DNA of 64,000 nucleotides, from the NCBI GenBank assembly GCA_028583405.1, contig CM053252.1, forward strand, positions 33,175,562 through 33,239,561. Direction: 5' to 3'. Below the pieces are notes generated by a model that was not told the DNA's origin, did no database searches, and saw only the letters and a program-made list of their open reading frames with translations. The stretch's first letter is position 1, and each line of letters starts with the position of its first letter. Source of the DNA: Pogonophryne albipinna (taxonomy: Eukaryota; Chordata; Actinopteri; Perciformes; Artedidraconidae). Of the stretch, positions 1 through 11,642 are shown in pieces. Both the position numbers and the translations under genes were made by a program.

Positions 1-933
1 AGTTGAGCTTCTTTATATTTGTCTAATATTATAGTTCACTCTTCATTCATGAAGTATGACGCTGCGCTGTCAGTTCTCTTCTCTATGTTAGTTATTGGTA
101 AAATGTTGCTAACCCCGCCCCGTTCATGTGAACTCGCTTGTAGACGCACAGAGAAACCCTGGGTTGATTTACCGAGTTGATAACGAGCGTCGTAGGACCG
201 CTTAGTGAAATCTCGTTTGGTAGGGTTAGTTAAGCCAGATAACTCAAAGATATCCAGGGTCTGTTGAACTGGCTTCGTAGTACAGGGCACAGGTTAGGTG
301 TTCAGCATAAGTTACCATCGCAATCTACCCTGGTGAGAGGTGAACCAGTGTCATAGTACCGAAAACTCAGTTAACCCTGAAGTTACCTCATTAACCCTAA
401 ATCCTGCTTTGTGGTGCAGGCCTAAGGGAAGAGAAGCATTTATACACTAAAGACTAACCACAAAGACAAGACACAACTGGAGCGGGCATGAAAAAGGGGC
501 AGCAGGTGACCACAATCCTATCACACAGGCGGGAAACCACAAAAAACAGGAAGTAAATCAAAACACGATACTAGGAGAAAAGACATATAGAAAGAAAAAA
601 AATCAAAAAACCAATAATCACTTCAAATCACTTCATCCCACACTATTGTTGCCCATTAAACAATGTCTAAGGCTCATAGTTAATTTGACTTAACTTTGTT
701 CTTGGGGTTGATTCTTCCTGACAGCCTCACATCATTTCTTTTAACCTGATATTATTATCATCCACAACTTTCATATTGTGGACTGTTATGAATATTGTGG
801 CGTATTTGAGCTGATAGAATGGATTGCTAATTTGTGGCATTGCCTACATTTTTGGTTATTTAGACTTTGCAGATGATTGAGTAAACCTTTAGCAATTCTG
901 AATGTGACTTAAGGTTTAGTATCTCTCCCACAG
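1..933. other. Intronic DNA upstream of abcg4 last exon, with repeat
   Basis: No exon is recognised here. The stretch is the intron that ends at the polypyrimidine/CAG acceptor at 931-933. About 100-420 has the look of a dispersed teleost repeat (alternating 'gttaaccct' and 'gtgaaccagtg' blocks), but I could not define its ends. Confidence 0.4.
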
Positions 934-1159
934 ATACGGCTTTGAAGGCGTGATCCTGTCCATCTACGGGATGAACCGCTCAGAGCTGGAGTGTCCAGGG
1001 AAGGTGTGTAAGTTCCAGCGGCCTGAAGAGGTTCTGCAGTTATTGGACGTAGAGGACGCAAAGCTCTACATGGATTTCATCGTGCTGGGCATTTTCTTCC
1101 TCATCCTGCGGCTCGGCACCTACCTTGTCCTCCGCTACAAGGTCAAGTCTGAGCGATAG
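934..1159 (+). CDS. abcg4: ABCG4-like half-transporter, C-terminal exon (partial gene)
   Basis: This is the terminal coding exon of an ABCG-subfamily half transporter. The family exports sterols and related lipids across membranes as dimers. The exon follows a pyrimidine-rich CAG acceptor at 931-933, and its first base completes a split codon. It then reads [12 protein letters not shown], a Cys-containing extracellular loop, [24 protein letters not shown] (final transmembrane helix) and a basic tail ending [10 protein letters not shown] followed by TAG. The YGFEG motif and the last helix are typical of ABCG1/ABCG4. The KSER end and [11 protein letters not shown] favour ABCG4 over ABCG1, whose tail ends in RAER. 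All upstream exons, including the nucleotide-binding domain, lie outside the window. In fish the gene could be either of two abcg4 duplicates. Confidence 0.85.
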
Positions 1160-1764
1160 GTTTTCGTACGAAATTACCTGCTCTGTTTTCTGTGCACACA
1201 AACCTCTTGTGTGGGAATTTGTTGCGATTCATTGTACGCATCGCTGCTAAAAGGGCGGAACATGAAATTTGTTCTACTGCCAAACACCACGCAGTGACTG
1301 ATAACGCAGTGCCATCTTAGAAATCAACATCTACCTGTACCTGCTTTACCTCAGCGACAGAACCCGTGTGCACAAAGCCAGATCAGCAGTGAGGAAGATA
1401 AAGAGACTGAGCCGCTTTCAGCAGCCTACATTATATATTTCATAATCCGGTAATAGAGTTTTTAAAGGCAGCCGGATCTGATGCGGTTGCTCTTATTTGA
1501 ATGCATGTTTATTCTAAACCGCCATTCTGTCAGTGTAGAGTTTAAGGGCTATGGTCCACAAGACTCGCTCCTTAAGAAAAGCAAATACAGAGTGTTTACT
1601 TTGTTCTATTATAAAACATTTAAAAAAACCTGAGGACAAATTGTTGCACTGGAAAATAACTTGTGTTTTGTGTAGGGTGACCAGGTGTCCCGCTTTGTGG
1701 CGGACTGCACAGCATTTGTATAACCAAAACAGGTTAAACAAACAGAGAAGGTAACAGCAGCTGA

Positions 1765-1770
1765 AATAAA
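1765..1770 (+). terminator. Candidate poly(A) signal of abcg4
   Basis: AATAAA lies about 600 bases downstream of the abcg4 stop codon. It is the first canonical hexamer on this strand that I noticed. A functional cleavage site is inferred. Confidence 0.35.
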
Positions 1771-1819
1771 TAATGTTTAGAAGTCACGTGTTTTACCTCT
1801 TAAAAGAGTCCTGTGCCTG

Positions 1820-2170
1820 GAGAGTGTGCAGTTCGGGTTCAAAGAGGAATCTCCTGTATCAGATAGAGATGACCATCACCTTGCTCGTTGTTGTTCCTGT
1901 AAAACAGTTAAAAAAAACTAAATTATTATTAAAATCTGGAATGTACAATAACAATGCCTACTTAATGCTCATAAAGATGAAGTAGATTCATCTTTAAATC
2001 ATCATTAATCTTATGTAGCATTATCAGCTTACAAAACTCAGAGACTCACCGACCTGTATGAAGTCCCATTTAAAGTCCAGGAGGTTATTCAGTGGAGTGG
2101 AGACGTGTAGTGGACTTCTTCTGGACAGTCTGACCCGTCTTCTTGGAGAAACCTTCCCTCTGACTGGATT
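1820..2170 (-). other. Possible terminal exons of an unidentified convergent gene
   Basis: On the minus strand a frame runs from a CAG acceptor near 2168 to a GTGAGT donor near 2048. It is basic (SPRRRVRLSRR), followed by STPLNNLLDFKWDFIQ. It can be joined through an acceptor near 1895 to a short terminal frame (TTTSKVMVISI, stop). A further open stretch with splice-like borders (ISELDKKFEKEQ) lies on the same strand near 5765-5808. I do not recognise the protein. These may be chance frames. The convergent orientation relative to abcg4 is at least compatible with a neighbouring gene. Confidence 0.22.
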
Positions 2171-4007
2171 TACTTGAAATATTTTTTTTTTTAAATTGAT
2201 TACATTTGATTAAGTTTGAATCAAATAAAATGTAATTCAAACACTATCAGCCTTTTCTCCTCTTAAAGTTAAACCACGTTTCTATTTGAAGTTATCCCAT
2301 CACCATTCAAACCTTCAACTTTGTTCAGTGTTCCTATGTGGTAAATATAGCTATTTAACAACGGCTATCAGCTAACGTTAGCTAGCTAACAAGCTACAAC
2401 CTTTACTAACCTTAAGATAAGTTACAGATGATCCAAAACAGTTAGCATTTGACACAAAAGTTTACTGTAAAGTGTTTTTAAATATACACCTTTTCCGATA
2501 TTAATATCTTGATCTCATAATTGATATTTTAAATTCACAACAACAAGAAGTCTTGCCCTGCTTTCTGTTTCCCTCAGGCTGTGCATCTACAAATCAGACG
2601 GTAGATAAAAATAACCATATCTATCCGGTATAGTGTCCACTTAGGTAGCTTCACCAAAAAGAATGTTTGAAATCCAACTGATAATTTACTATGGGATTAG
2701 TTTTGTATCATAAAGATAAAGCAACACTTTCTCAGAATAAAACAAAACTATGAGTTTAAAAGAAAAAAGTCAAGCAAAATAAAATAAATTTCAAAAATAA
2801 AACTATAAGTTGCAAACAAATCATTTGTGTAATCATGTAAACTATAAGTATTTTTTCTTTGTTTTAACATAGGTTTTTGTTTGCAGTTCTTGTTTCTTCT
2901 TTCTCAATGATCAGACTTTTGCTCTTGCAGCAGCTCTCTCGTTTGCGCTCCCTCATTTTTTGTTTGAGATTTTGACACAAACGTCCCAGGTGGGCGGGAC
3001 TTTCAGAGGTGTGTCCCCATTGGCTACTCAGCTTTTGAGTGACAGACCACTACACCACAGATCATACAGTGCTCATGCAGCAAACTCCAGAGTCCACTCG
3101 GCCACGTTAGTGTTGGTGTCTCCTGGGGAGTTTTCATGAACATATCGGACTTATCTTATGGATTGCAGTGCATTATACTTGTGATGTGTAGTTCATACTT
3201 TATTCCAACTTTAAATATTTTAATACCTGAACACACTGCTGCTGTCAAATAATTTCCCAATTTGGGATTGATAAAGTGTCTGTCTATTTATTTTATAGAT
3301 TAAAAAAACACATCTATGTATTTTTAAGCTAAAGGTGATACACAATATAAACTGTATACTATTATTTTTTTTAAATTCGACATACTATTCCTAGCCTGAG
3401 GAAGATATGAATAATCAACAGATTTGAATGGAATCTCTAACATTTTCATGTAGAATAAAGACAAAAGAGTGATTATACAAATTACATTTATTGAAATTTG
3501 AACCAGAAGATGAAGTCTCAAAGAATGTTTTAAATAAAAGGACATAAAACAAAAAGGTGGATAATAATAAAATCTATTAAATGTATATGTAAAGACATTC
3601 GGTCAAATGAAATGACAGTGAGCCAGTGATAACAGTAACGCCAGCGTGGATGAAGCTGGTGCAGGTCTTTCTTCATGCCCCCCCTCCGTGCTGTCCCCTC
3701 AGAGGAAGTGGGAAACGGGATAAGACTCTGGACGCCACGCTGTCTCAATGATCCACACTGTTAATATGAGAGGAAAATAAATGTTTTAGGAAATGAAAAA
3801 TATGAAGTTAACAAATAAAACACAGCTCATGGACGGTAGGTTTTCCTACAAAGTTAACTCAGCCTCCATTGATTTTCATATCAAATTAGCGTGTTAATAA
3901 AATAATCTATCATGGTTTATACTTGCATATCTAAACAAAATCATGAAAAACCTGTTGGTAGAGTCAGGCACACGAGTCCGTTTGAGTGTGTGCGCCGGTG
4001 TCTGAAG

Positions 4008-5009
4008 TAGGGTTGCCAACCGTCCCGTATTAGCCGGGACGCCCCGTATGTGAGCCAAAAGTGGCGTGTCCCGTACGGGACTTTGTTTGTCCCGGACTCC
4101 CGTGTAAAGGGAAAAATAAAAAATATTTTTCTGTTTGCGCGCAATTCAGTGTGTCTGGCTGCGTGCCTGTGTGTTTGTGTGCTGAATATGAAGGGCGCTA
4201 GGACCGCTCAGTTGACAGGGCAGGCACAATGCTCGCACGTGTGTGTGTGAGATTTTCTCCGGTGGGCCGCGGGCGGCGGGCGCGGCATCATTGTTTGTGT
4301 GGCATGTCAGCCTGTTCAGTCGTGTGGGAAAATGAGCGCTGCCAGTGGAGGAGGTGATAATGAAAGAGGAGAAAAGAGAGAGGATGTGGTTCTGGGCCCT
4401 GGCCCTTCTAAAAAGAAAAGACTTGTGTCTTACAACAAACAGTGGGAAGAAAAACACAGTTGGGTAAAGCCCGTGAGTGGAGATCTGTCTCGGGTCTACT
4501 GCACCTTGTGTGGGAGGGAGTTTTCAATAGGTCACGGTGGAGAAAACGACCTGAAACAGCATGCTGGCACAGAAATGCACAAGCGAGCAACACAAAATAA
4601 AGGTGCATCAAATATAACTAAATTCTTCGGCAGTTCAACTGCAGAACAAGACAAAGTTGCTGCATGTGAGGTAACATCAGTGTATCACACAGTTAAGCAT
4701 GGTTTGAGTTACAACAGCATGGACTGCAGTAATATGCTGGCAAGTGCCATGTTTAGTGATTCGAACACTGCAAAGAAAATGCAATGTGGAAGAACAAAGG
4801 CTGAGATGATAACAGCCAATGTGCTTGGCCCCAAAACTGTTCGGGATATTCTAAAAGAGCTGTGTCCTCCTCCCACCGAGGTCGCAGCAGGTGAGGAGGT
4901 GGAGTAACTAAAAAAGTAACTAAATCCGCCAGAAACCCGAAAATCTTTGCGCGCGCGGGGGACACATGCATGTGTCCCGTTTCTCCATTTCTGGAAGTTG
5001 GCAACCCTA
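4008..5009 (+). mobile_element. hAT transposon, internally deleted, with BED-type ORF
   Basis: The ends are inverted repeats, 'tagggttgccaac' at 4008 and 'gttggcaaccct' ending near 5009. They are flanked by an 8-bp target duplication: gtctgaag at 4000-4007 and gtctgaac at 5010-5017, seven of eight identical. Eight-base duplications and TAGGG-type ends are hallmarks of hAT elements. At about 1 kb it is too short to be autonomous. It lies inside the spacer of the fold-back element. Confidence 0.85.
4332..4907 (+). pseudogene. hAT-type transposase N-terminal fragment (zinc finger)
   Basis: The frame is 191 residues from ATG 4332; in-frame GTG codons lie upstream. It starts with a Gly/Glu-rich linker and a basic KKKR stretch. 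A BED/TTF-like finger follows: CTLCGREFSIGHGGENDLKQH ends with paired Cys and His residues (C-x2-C ... H-x4-H) and leads to ITKFF. This is the DNA-binding N-terminus seen in hAT-related transposases. The segment KKMQCGRTKAEMITANVLGP resembles the start of the hAT catalytic region. The frame then stops at GEEVE, so the catalytic domain and the C-terminal dimerisation domain are missing. The ORF ends about 100 bases before the right inverted repeat, consistent with internal deletion. Confidence 0.65.
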
Positions 5010-5621
5010 GTCTGAACGCTTACTCACTGCTAGCTATGTAGCTAACTGTTAGGCTACTTAGCTTGCATTGTTATGGACAGCTTTTCTTTACTTCTCACTT
5101 AACACAATAAAGAAACAGACCGTATAGCACAAACAACACAAATGATCAATACTTACATATATTTTCACTTGTAGTATTATAATAATTGAAATGCTGGTTC
5201 TTCTGGGGGTCTTCTGTCCACGCTCAGCTAGCTACAGCACGCACGCACCGCAGCTGCCTGCACTGTACAATCGCTGGAGGACTGGGCTGTCACTCAAAAA
5301 CTGAGTAGCCAATGGGGACGCACCCCTGAAAGTCCCGCCCACCTGGGAGGTTTGTGTCAGAATCGCAAACAAAAAATGTAATGAGGGAGCGCAAAAGAGA
5401 AAGCTGCAGCGAGAGCAAAAGTCTGATCATTGAGAAACAAGAAACAAGAACTGCGAACAAAAACCTATGTTAAAACAAAGAAAAAATACTTTCACTCACT
5501 ACATGATTACACAAATGATTTGTTTGCAACTTTTTTTTTTTTTCTTTTTTTTTTCAACTCATAGTTTTGCTTTATTCTGAGAAAGTGTTGCTTTATCTTT
5601 ATGATACAAAACTAATCCCAT

Positions 5622-6667
5622 ACTCTTCCATTTGAAGAACTGTTCATATGAGAAAGTCCCGTCGACTAGAACATAATTTCCCACTTTTAACTATTTTCAA
5701 ACGCAAAATGAAGTTAACTAACATGCTTTGACAGAACATTTTATAATTAAAAGACCTGCCCTGTTCCTTTTCAAACTTTTTATCCAGCTCCGATATCCTC
5801 CCTGCAAGACCGCGCCCCCCTTTTCAAAAATAATTGAATTTAGGCCTACTGTCATTTAAAACATTATCATACTTTTTTCTGTTATTTGAGCTTTGCCAAC
5901 TACAGTAGTCTACTCAACCGTATTACATAAATACACTATATTACTGTTAAGAAAAAGTATATTAACAGCAAAGTCTTACATTGTAGGCCAGCTCTGCTCC
6001 TTTTTCCAGACTCAGAGATAGCAAACATATACGGACATGTTTACTGACAGTAGTTTAATTGTTGGGGAAAAAAATTCCATTCAAACCAAATATATGAAAT
6101 TCCTTCCCTTGCATAGTTAGTACAAACAGTTCACCTGAAGTTAAGCATTGTTTTTAATATTATTAAGCTGATAGTTTCAATATAAATGTTTATTTTTAAG
6201 CGTTTGGTAGACATTATATTTAAATCTAAACTAGCTATTATCAATGCAGTAACATGTCCCACATTGTTCCACACAGACGTACTCTTTGTCCCACATGTGG
6301 CTTATTGGCGCCTGGTCCCCCTAGTTTTGTGCCTGAAAGAGTGAACACTGGAGGAAAGCAGTTTGTTAGCTTTTGATCTATATTTTTGTAGACAGTTTGT
6401 AGCCTACAAATAGTCCTCTGTATTAAAATTCAAAAACAATTTGAGCTAGATTGTTTTTTTAACTTGTCTATAGTTGTAAATGAATCTTTATCGTGATTGT
6501 CTATACTAAAATGTGGTATATTTTGTACTACCATAATATAATCTGAAATCTCAGCCTTAATCATTTTATACTGTACTGTATTATCTTTAGTATTATTCAC
6601 ATATGCAATAACGCTGTATTTACGCTAAATATTAGTTTAATTTTTATTTTGTGTCTACATTACATTA
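5622..6667. other. Intergenic A/T-rich DNA, no supported gene
   Basis: Apart from the doubtful minus-strand exon-like stretch near 5765-5808 noted above, I see no coding potential or structured repeat. The sequence is A/T-rich with short poly(T) runs. Confidence 0.5.
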
Positions 6668-7799
6668 GGCGCTTTCACACCGAGAGTACTTTTACCTGGA
6701 ATAGTTCCGATTTTGCATTCACACCAAAAAGATCTGGAACTAGAACTTTTTTTTGCGAACCTTTTCACCCCTTTTTCTGAAACATGGGAGCGGTGGAGTG
6801 ATGAGGAGGTGTCTGCGTTCTGGCGATTTACTCGGAAGTAAACTCCGGGGACTTCCGACTTCCTCCTCAGGGACTTATTCCGGTGTGAACACAATCTGCT
6901 CTTTAGTTCCATGGGGGTACTAAGTGCTGGGAACTAAGTACGGCAAAGTACTTGGTGTGAAAGCGGCTATAAGGCGCCAAATACTTTTCACAGGGATAGT
7001 TCCCGGAACTTTTCCCCGGAACTTTTATTTCCTGGAACTATCTAGTAAATTGCGTTCAAACCGGAATAAGTCCCAGAGGGAGCCGCTGACGTCACTTCTT
7101 CTTCTGCTTTGCGTTTACTGGCAGGCCGCTATCTATCGATCATAAATCTATCGATTAGATTTATGATTAGAAAATTATAAAAGTAGGGTAGACATGTGGA
7201 TATTATCCGGCTGAACAAAACGTGATCTGTCTCTTCAATTTGTGTCAACCACAGACCTTATTTCGAGCTATTTCCAAAATCCTATGGAGAAATTGCATTG
7301 GTTTTTGTCGAAGGAACCGGAAGTGGGAAAATGCTAACTTACTTCCGGGTTTTAGGACGCGTCACTGTGGCACTCTATACTGCCACCCGAAGTCCCCGGA
7401 GTTGGGGACTGGCTTCAGTAGAAGCTGCTGGGACTCCCAGCAGCTTCTACTGAAGCCTTCCGAGTAAATTGCCAGAACGCCGACACCTCCTCATCTCCAC
7501 CGCTCCCATGTTTTGTTTTGTGTCGCCATAATTTATTCTCTCTCCGTTGGTGCGCGGGGCTAATGCTAATAATGCTAACGCCAGCAAATACAATGGTATT
7601 ACGGGGGCGTGGTTTGCAATTCGCCCAGCCAATCAGAAATTGGAACTTTTTTCTCCCCAGGAAAGTACCTGCTCTCTAGCAGGGACTGAAAAGGGGGGAA
7701 AAGTTCTCATGAACTAAGTTCTCTTTTTGGTGTGAACGCAAAATCCCAGGAACTATCGGAACTAAAAGGGGAAAGTACGGGGAAAGGTGTGAAAGCGCC
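6668..7799. mobile_element. Composite TIR element (two adjacent copies) at a TA site
   Basis: The outer ends are the perfect inverted repeat 'ggcgctttcacacc' (6668) and 'ggtgtgaaagcgcc' (to 7799), each flanked by TA. An internal end, 'ggtgtgaaagcggc' at 6954-6967, is followed by TATA and a new start 'ggcgcc' at 6973. The structure is therefore a short copy (about 300 bp) joined head to tail with a longer one (about 830 bp). Both carry the 'agttcc/ggaact' motifs typical of this miniature family. No transposase is present. Confidence 0.65.
7411..7457. repeat. Perfect 23-bp palindrome with one-base spacer
   Basis: The 23 bases at 7411-7433 are repeated exactly as their reverse complement at 7435-7457, with a single C between. 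The core is 'cagtagaagctgctggga'. It lies inside the composite TIR element, where one copy seems to fold back on itself. Confidence 0.9.
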
Positions 7800-8656
7800 T
7801 AATGAGTACTGTCACAAGAACACAACATGGTGCTATCTCAAGTTTTGTGTTTTATTTGAATTACATCTAATTAAAAGAAAGATGAATCTGGACTTCACGT
7901 TACAACAATGCTGAGCACTTTGAGGACAACCAAAGATTTTTTTGTAACTGGAAGCTAGCTCACATTTTATTTACAATGTATTATCATTCACTGTTGTTGT
8001 TTTTTTGTTGTCGTTGGGGTAATATATATCCAGTGTTCATTCATTCTTTTATGAAACGTATATTTTATAGAACGTTTATCTTAATTGTACTGTACATCTA
8101 TGTAAAGTGTGTAATATTCCAATAAACACAAATCTAACATTCATTTTGATTTCTCTGTTTATTGATGTTCTGGGACATTACATCCTGGTCAATACAATTG
8201 TGGAAGATGTACTCAGATTGGGTACGTAAGTAGAAGTACACAGGGTAGAAAAACAAAGTGTTGCTTAAGTAAATCAACTGTCAAATGCATTACTTTATCA
8301 TGAGTAACCTGGTTATTCACACATGATTGGTGATGGTGAATGGCTGAATTGTAGGGTGGTGAATATTTGTAAATGGGAAGAAGTGTGCCAAGAACAAAGA
8401 TGTGTTATTATAGTTGACCTTTAATAAACAATGGATACAAAATCATTTAATAAACATGAAAAAGGAGAAAAGAATGCATGCATCTGAGTGGCATTGGGTC
8501 GTCATGGTGATTGAAGAATGTTCCATAGTTCCATGCTTCTAGAATACTATAACAGAGGGTGAAACACGTTCACTTAAACTACAGTACTGATACCTAGTTA
8601 AACACATTGATACCACTCAATTTGTTTCTATAATTCAGTTCATTTTCCTGATACTC
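7800..8656. other. Intergenic DNA and probable 5' region of the TOG gene
   Basis: No gene is supported. A truncated copy of the 'agtacttaagtaaaagtac' repeat family is at about 8196-8285. Any promoter or non-coding first exon of the downstream TOG gene should lie here, but I see no decisive motif. Confidence 0.4.
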
Positions 8657-11383
8657 ATGGCTATTTACAAGACAATGACATCCTTCCTGCAGGGGGTTAA
8701 GGACAGGAAAAACGTTGATGAATACATTGATGTAAGTAACCAACTGTGTCAACCGCTTTCTGTTGAAAGAGAGAAAGGTGGATAAATACATTCAAATCAT
8801 ACTACAGAAAAAAACAATAAGCAATTCCTTTAAAACACATGTATATATTTTTGTTTACAGCCTAATGAGAGATATATTCATAAAATCGGATCCAAGGTTC
8901 AGTCCAGGATCCAGGAAATTGAGAAGGCCGAAAGAGCCAATAGAGATGCACTGGTTCATCAGACCGAGAGGCTGTTGGCCTCACAGAAAGGCCATGGCGA
9001 CGGGGTTCTGGAGAGAATGGGGTTCTCTGTCCATAGACCTAACACCTGGACCTTTCGTCAGCGTCTAACTACTCCAACAAGGAGACCTGAATCCCCTCTG
9101 CAAGACAGGACGATCAGGCACATTTCAGAGGAGAAGAACAGGGGGTGGGCGTCCGATACAAACCAGGAGTGTTTGGAAGACGACCCCTTCTTCGAGAAAA
9201 AGCTGCGTGTGGGCGGTCAGATGGCAGTATTTGCATGTAAAGTGGCCAAAGTGGTATACAGGAGCCCAAGCCCCCTCAGCTCTGTGGACTCACACACTCC
9301 TGATGAGCTAAGGGCCATATCACAATTTGTACCTTTAAGCCCTACCCCCCCTCCAAAGGCGAGACCATCTCGTCTACCGGTCCTGCAACATTTTGGTGGA
9401 GCAGGTATGTAAATAGCTTTTAGGGATGATGACTTGAAACAAAATGTATTTTCAATAAAGGGTCTGGGAAGTCATGACTATTTTGCTTTTAATCTGAACA
9501 GGCAAGGAGGTAGCTGACGGTTGCAAGTTTCAAACAGCTCAGGATAACTTTGTAAGAATTGAAAGGACAATTGAAAAGTTGAGAGTTGCCGACAATCCTC
9601 CACCAAAACCACCCGCAAAGCCTAAAAGGGTGTCATGTAAAGCTAACAAACTTACTCCTGCAAAAGCTTGCCCGCCAAAAGAGGCACCTCATGGCCACGT
9701 CAAGGTGGAGGCATGCAAGGTTCCCGCACCACCAAGAAAATCAGCCCTGCCAAACAGGAAAGGGCCTCGCCGTGGTACAAAACTGCGCCCTCAAAAGGCC
9801 GTCGCACAAGAGCAGATTAAGCCTTTGGCCAACCCTGCAAATGGCCTGGTCAGCAGTTTCATAAATGTTCGCTCAGATGAATGGTAAGACATCAACACTG
9901 CAGTGGTGTTGAGATTGATTATAACCAGCTGACACAATATTCCTAAAGCATTTGTTTTTGTCAACTAATAGGGAGACAAAATTGTTGGGATTAAAAGCTA
10001 TTCGAGCTCTGGCGCAACACCACCAGGCAGTTCTACTGACAAAACTACCTGAAGCTTGCATAATGCTTGCAGAAGAGGTAATGTATTTCCACGTTTTTGT
10101 TTCTTCCTGTTGCATGTTCCTGAACGCAGAAGCAGGCTATTGAACTTTGTTGACTGAAGTACTCAGATTTTGTACTGTACAAGTAAAAGACCTGCAGTCA
10201 AAATGTTACTCAAGTAAAAGTACAAAAGTATTTGCATCAGAATATATTTAAAGTACCAAAAGTAAAAGTACTCATTATGCGGTTTGGCCCATTTCAGAAT
10301 AATATATATTTTATGTTTCATTATAATTACTGATGCATTAAAGTGTTATCAGAGCTGGTAAAGGTGCAGCTACTTTTAAGGACTGCAGGGTAGCTTGTGA
10401 ATTTACAGGTGTAACTAAAGTCTTATTTAAGTGTTGTTTGTATTTCACATTAATTATTCCAAGTCTGCAAAAGCTAAAGATATTAAATAATTGTAGTGGA
10501 GTAAAAGTACACAATTTAATTAGGGTGAAAGTACAAAGTGGCAGAAGATTGAAATACTCAAGTAAAGCAGAAGTCTCTCAAAATGTTACTTGAGTAAATG
10601 TACTTAGTTACTTTAGACCACTGGTATTGACCTATGTTCTTATTGACCGTGTAGGTGGGTAACCTGCGCTCGGTCGTGTCCTGCGCTGCCATTGACACAG
10701 TGGCAGATCTCCACACTCACCTGGGAAAGATCATGGACCCTGAGGTGGAGCGGACAGGGGGCGCCCTGCTGCTGAAGCTGGCCCAGACAACCAATGCCTT
10801 CATCCACCAGCAGGCCAACCTCGCCCTGGACGCACTGGTTCAGGGATCCAGCCCAGCCAGAATCATGAACGTTCTGTTTAACATGGGATCGAAGTAAGAA
10901 TCATTTACCAAGAAGTATAATAGTATTTAAAGTGGATAAGATTAAACAGAAATCTGACATTCTCTTCTTTTTGTCCTCTCTCAGACACCGTTGTCCTGCA
11001 GTGAGGGCGAGCACAGCTCGGCACCTCCAACTGCTCGCAGACATCATCGGAATGGATCAGATCTTTGAGGCAGGGAAGTTCTTCGCAGAGCATTTCCTTA
11101 CTACTGTCAGCAAGATGGCGGTAGATGCTGCACCAGATGTCAGGTGGGTTACCAAGTCTTGAATGGTTGGTTCAACTTTGTGAGAGTTGAATATCCGTCC
11201 AAACATGGGTGTGTGTTAGAGACTAAATTGCTAAATGAGGATTGTATTTTGCACAGGCATCATGGACAGATTCTGCTTCAGGGACTCGCCTACCAAAATG
11301 AGTTCTCTGCCATGTGGGTAAAGATCATCCCTATGAAGGACAGGGTTCCATTGCAGAAGATCTTGCAAAAGATGCGGCAGTAG
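8657..11383 (+). CDS. togaram2: TOG-domain microtubule protein, TOGARAM2-like
   Basis: I built a seven-exon model: 8657-8731, 8861-9404, 9502-9883, 9972-10077, 10655-10893, 10985-11143 and 11257-11383. All junctions are GT-AG with consistent phases, giving 543 codons plus TAG. ATG 8657 is in frame with a second ATG at 8675. Upstream coding exons cannot be excluded, and the first exon could instead start at an acceptor at 8692. The N-terminal half is charged and Pro/Lys-rich (PPPKPPAKPKR), i.e. a disordered linker. The C-terminal half from about residue 335 is helical HEAT-like: ETKLLGLKAIRALAQHH, NLRSVVSCAAIDTVADL, HRCPAVRASTARHLQLL. It matches the last TOG domain of TOGARAM/FAM179 proteins, which bind tubulin in ciliary axonemes. 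The protein is much shorter than full TOGARAM2 (about 1000 residues), so it may be a short paralogue. Confidence is high for the TOG domain and moderate for the symbol. Confidence 0.68.
10150..10632. repeat. Dispersed 'agtaaaagtac' teleost repeat in TOG-gene intron
   Basis: The segment begins 'gaagtactcagattttgtac' and ends 'aatgtacttagttactttag', imperfect inverted termini built from agtac/gtact words. Related truncated sequence occurs at about 8196-8285 and 12195-12480. It looks like a non-autonomous element filling the fourth intron of the model. Confidence 0.5.
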
Positions 11384-11636
11384 AAGCGGATGAGGCAGGA
11401 AGACACCATCCGGTCATCATCGAATTCATGCTGGTTTCTTACATGTGTTCTGGTTTCCTCCCGAAGTCCAAGAAATATGCAGATTGGTTCATTAAAGCAC
11501 TCCAAACTGCTCATTTATGTGTATTTATTCATATTGCAATGTAATGTTATCAATTTCTATGTTTATGTTTTTTAATTTTAAAAGTATTTGCTTTATTTTT
11601 CATATGGTAAATCATAATTAATTAATTCTTAATTAT

Positions 11637-11642
11637 AATAAA
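11637..11642 (+). terminator. Candidate poly(A) signal of the TOG gene
   Basis: AATAAA lies 254 bases after the TAG stop, at a plausible distance for a 3' UTR end. Confidence 0.45.

Larger units (their letters stand above)
2691..5621. repeat. Large fold-back (inverted-repeat) element
   Basis: The arm at 2691-3050 is repeated as its reverse complement at 5281-5621. Matching blocks include the ends 'atgggattagttttgtatc' and 'gatacaaaactaatcccat', a shared 'caggtgggcgggactttcag' block and 'ccccattggctactcag'. Agreement is high with small indels, mostly in an A/T-rich stretch. The spacer of about 2.2 kb contains an inserted hAT element (4008-5009) and a LINE-like tail near 3255-3285. It may be a fold-back transposon or an inverted duplication. 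Confidence 0.75.

Noticed and set aside
36..290. 84-codon minus-strand frame at the window start
   Set aside because: It overlaps probable repeat sequence, has no domain and begins and ends without splice or regulatory context.
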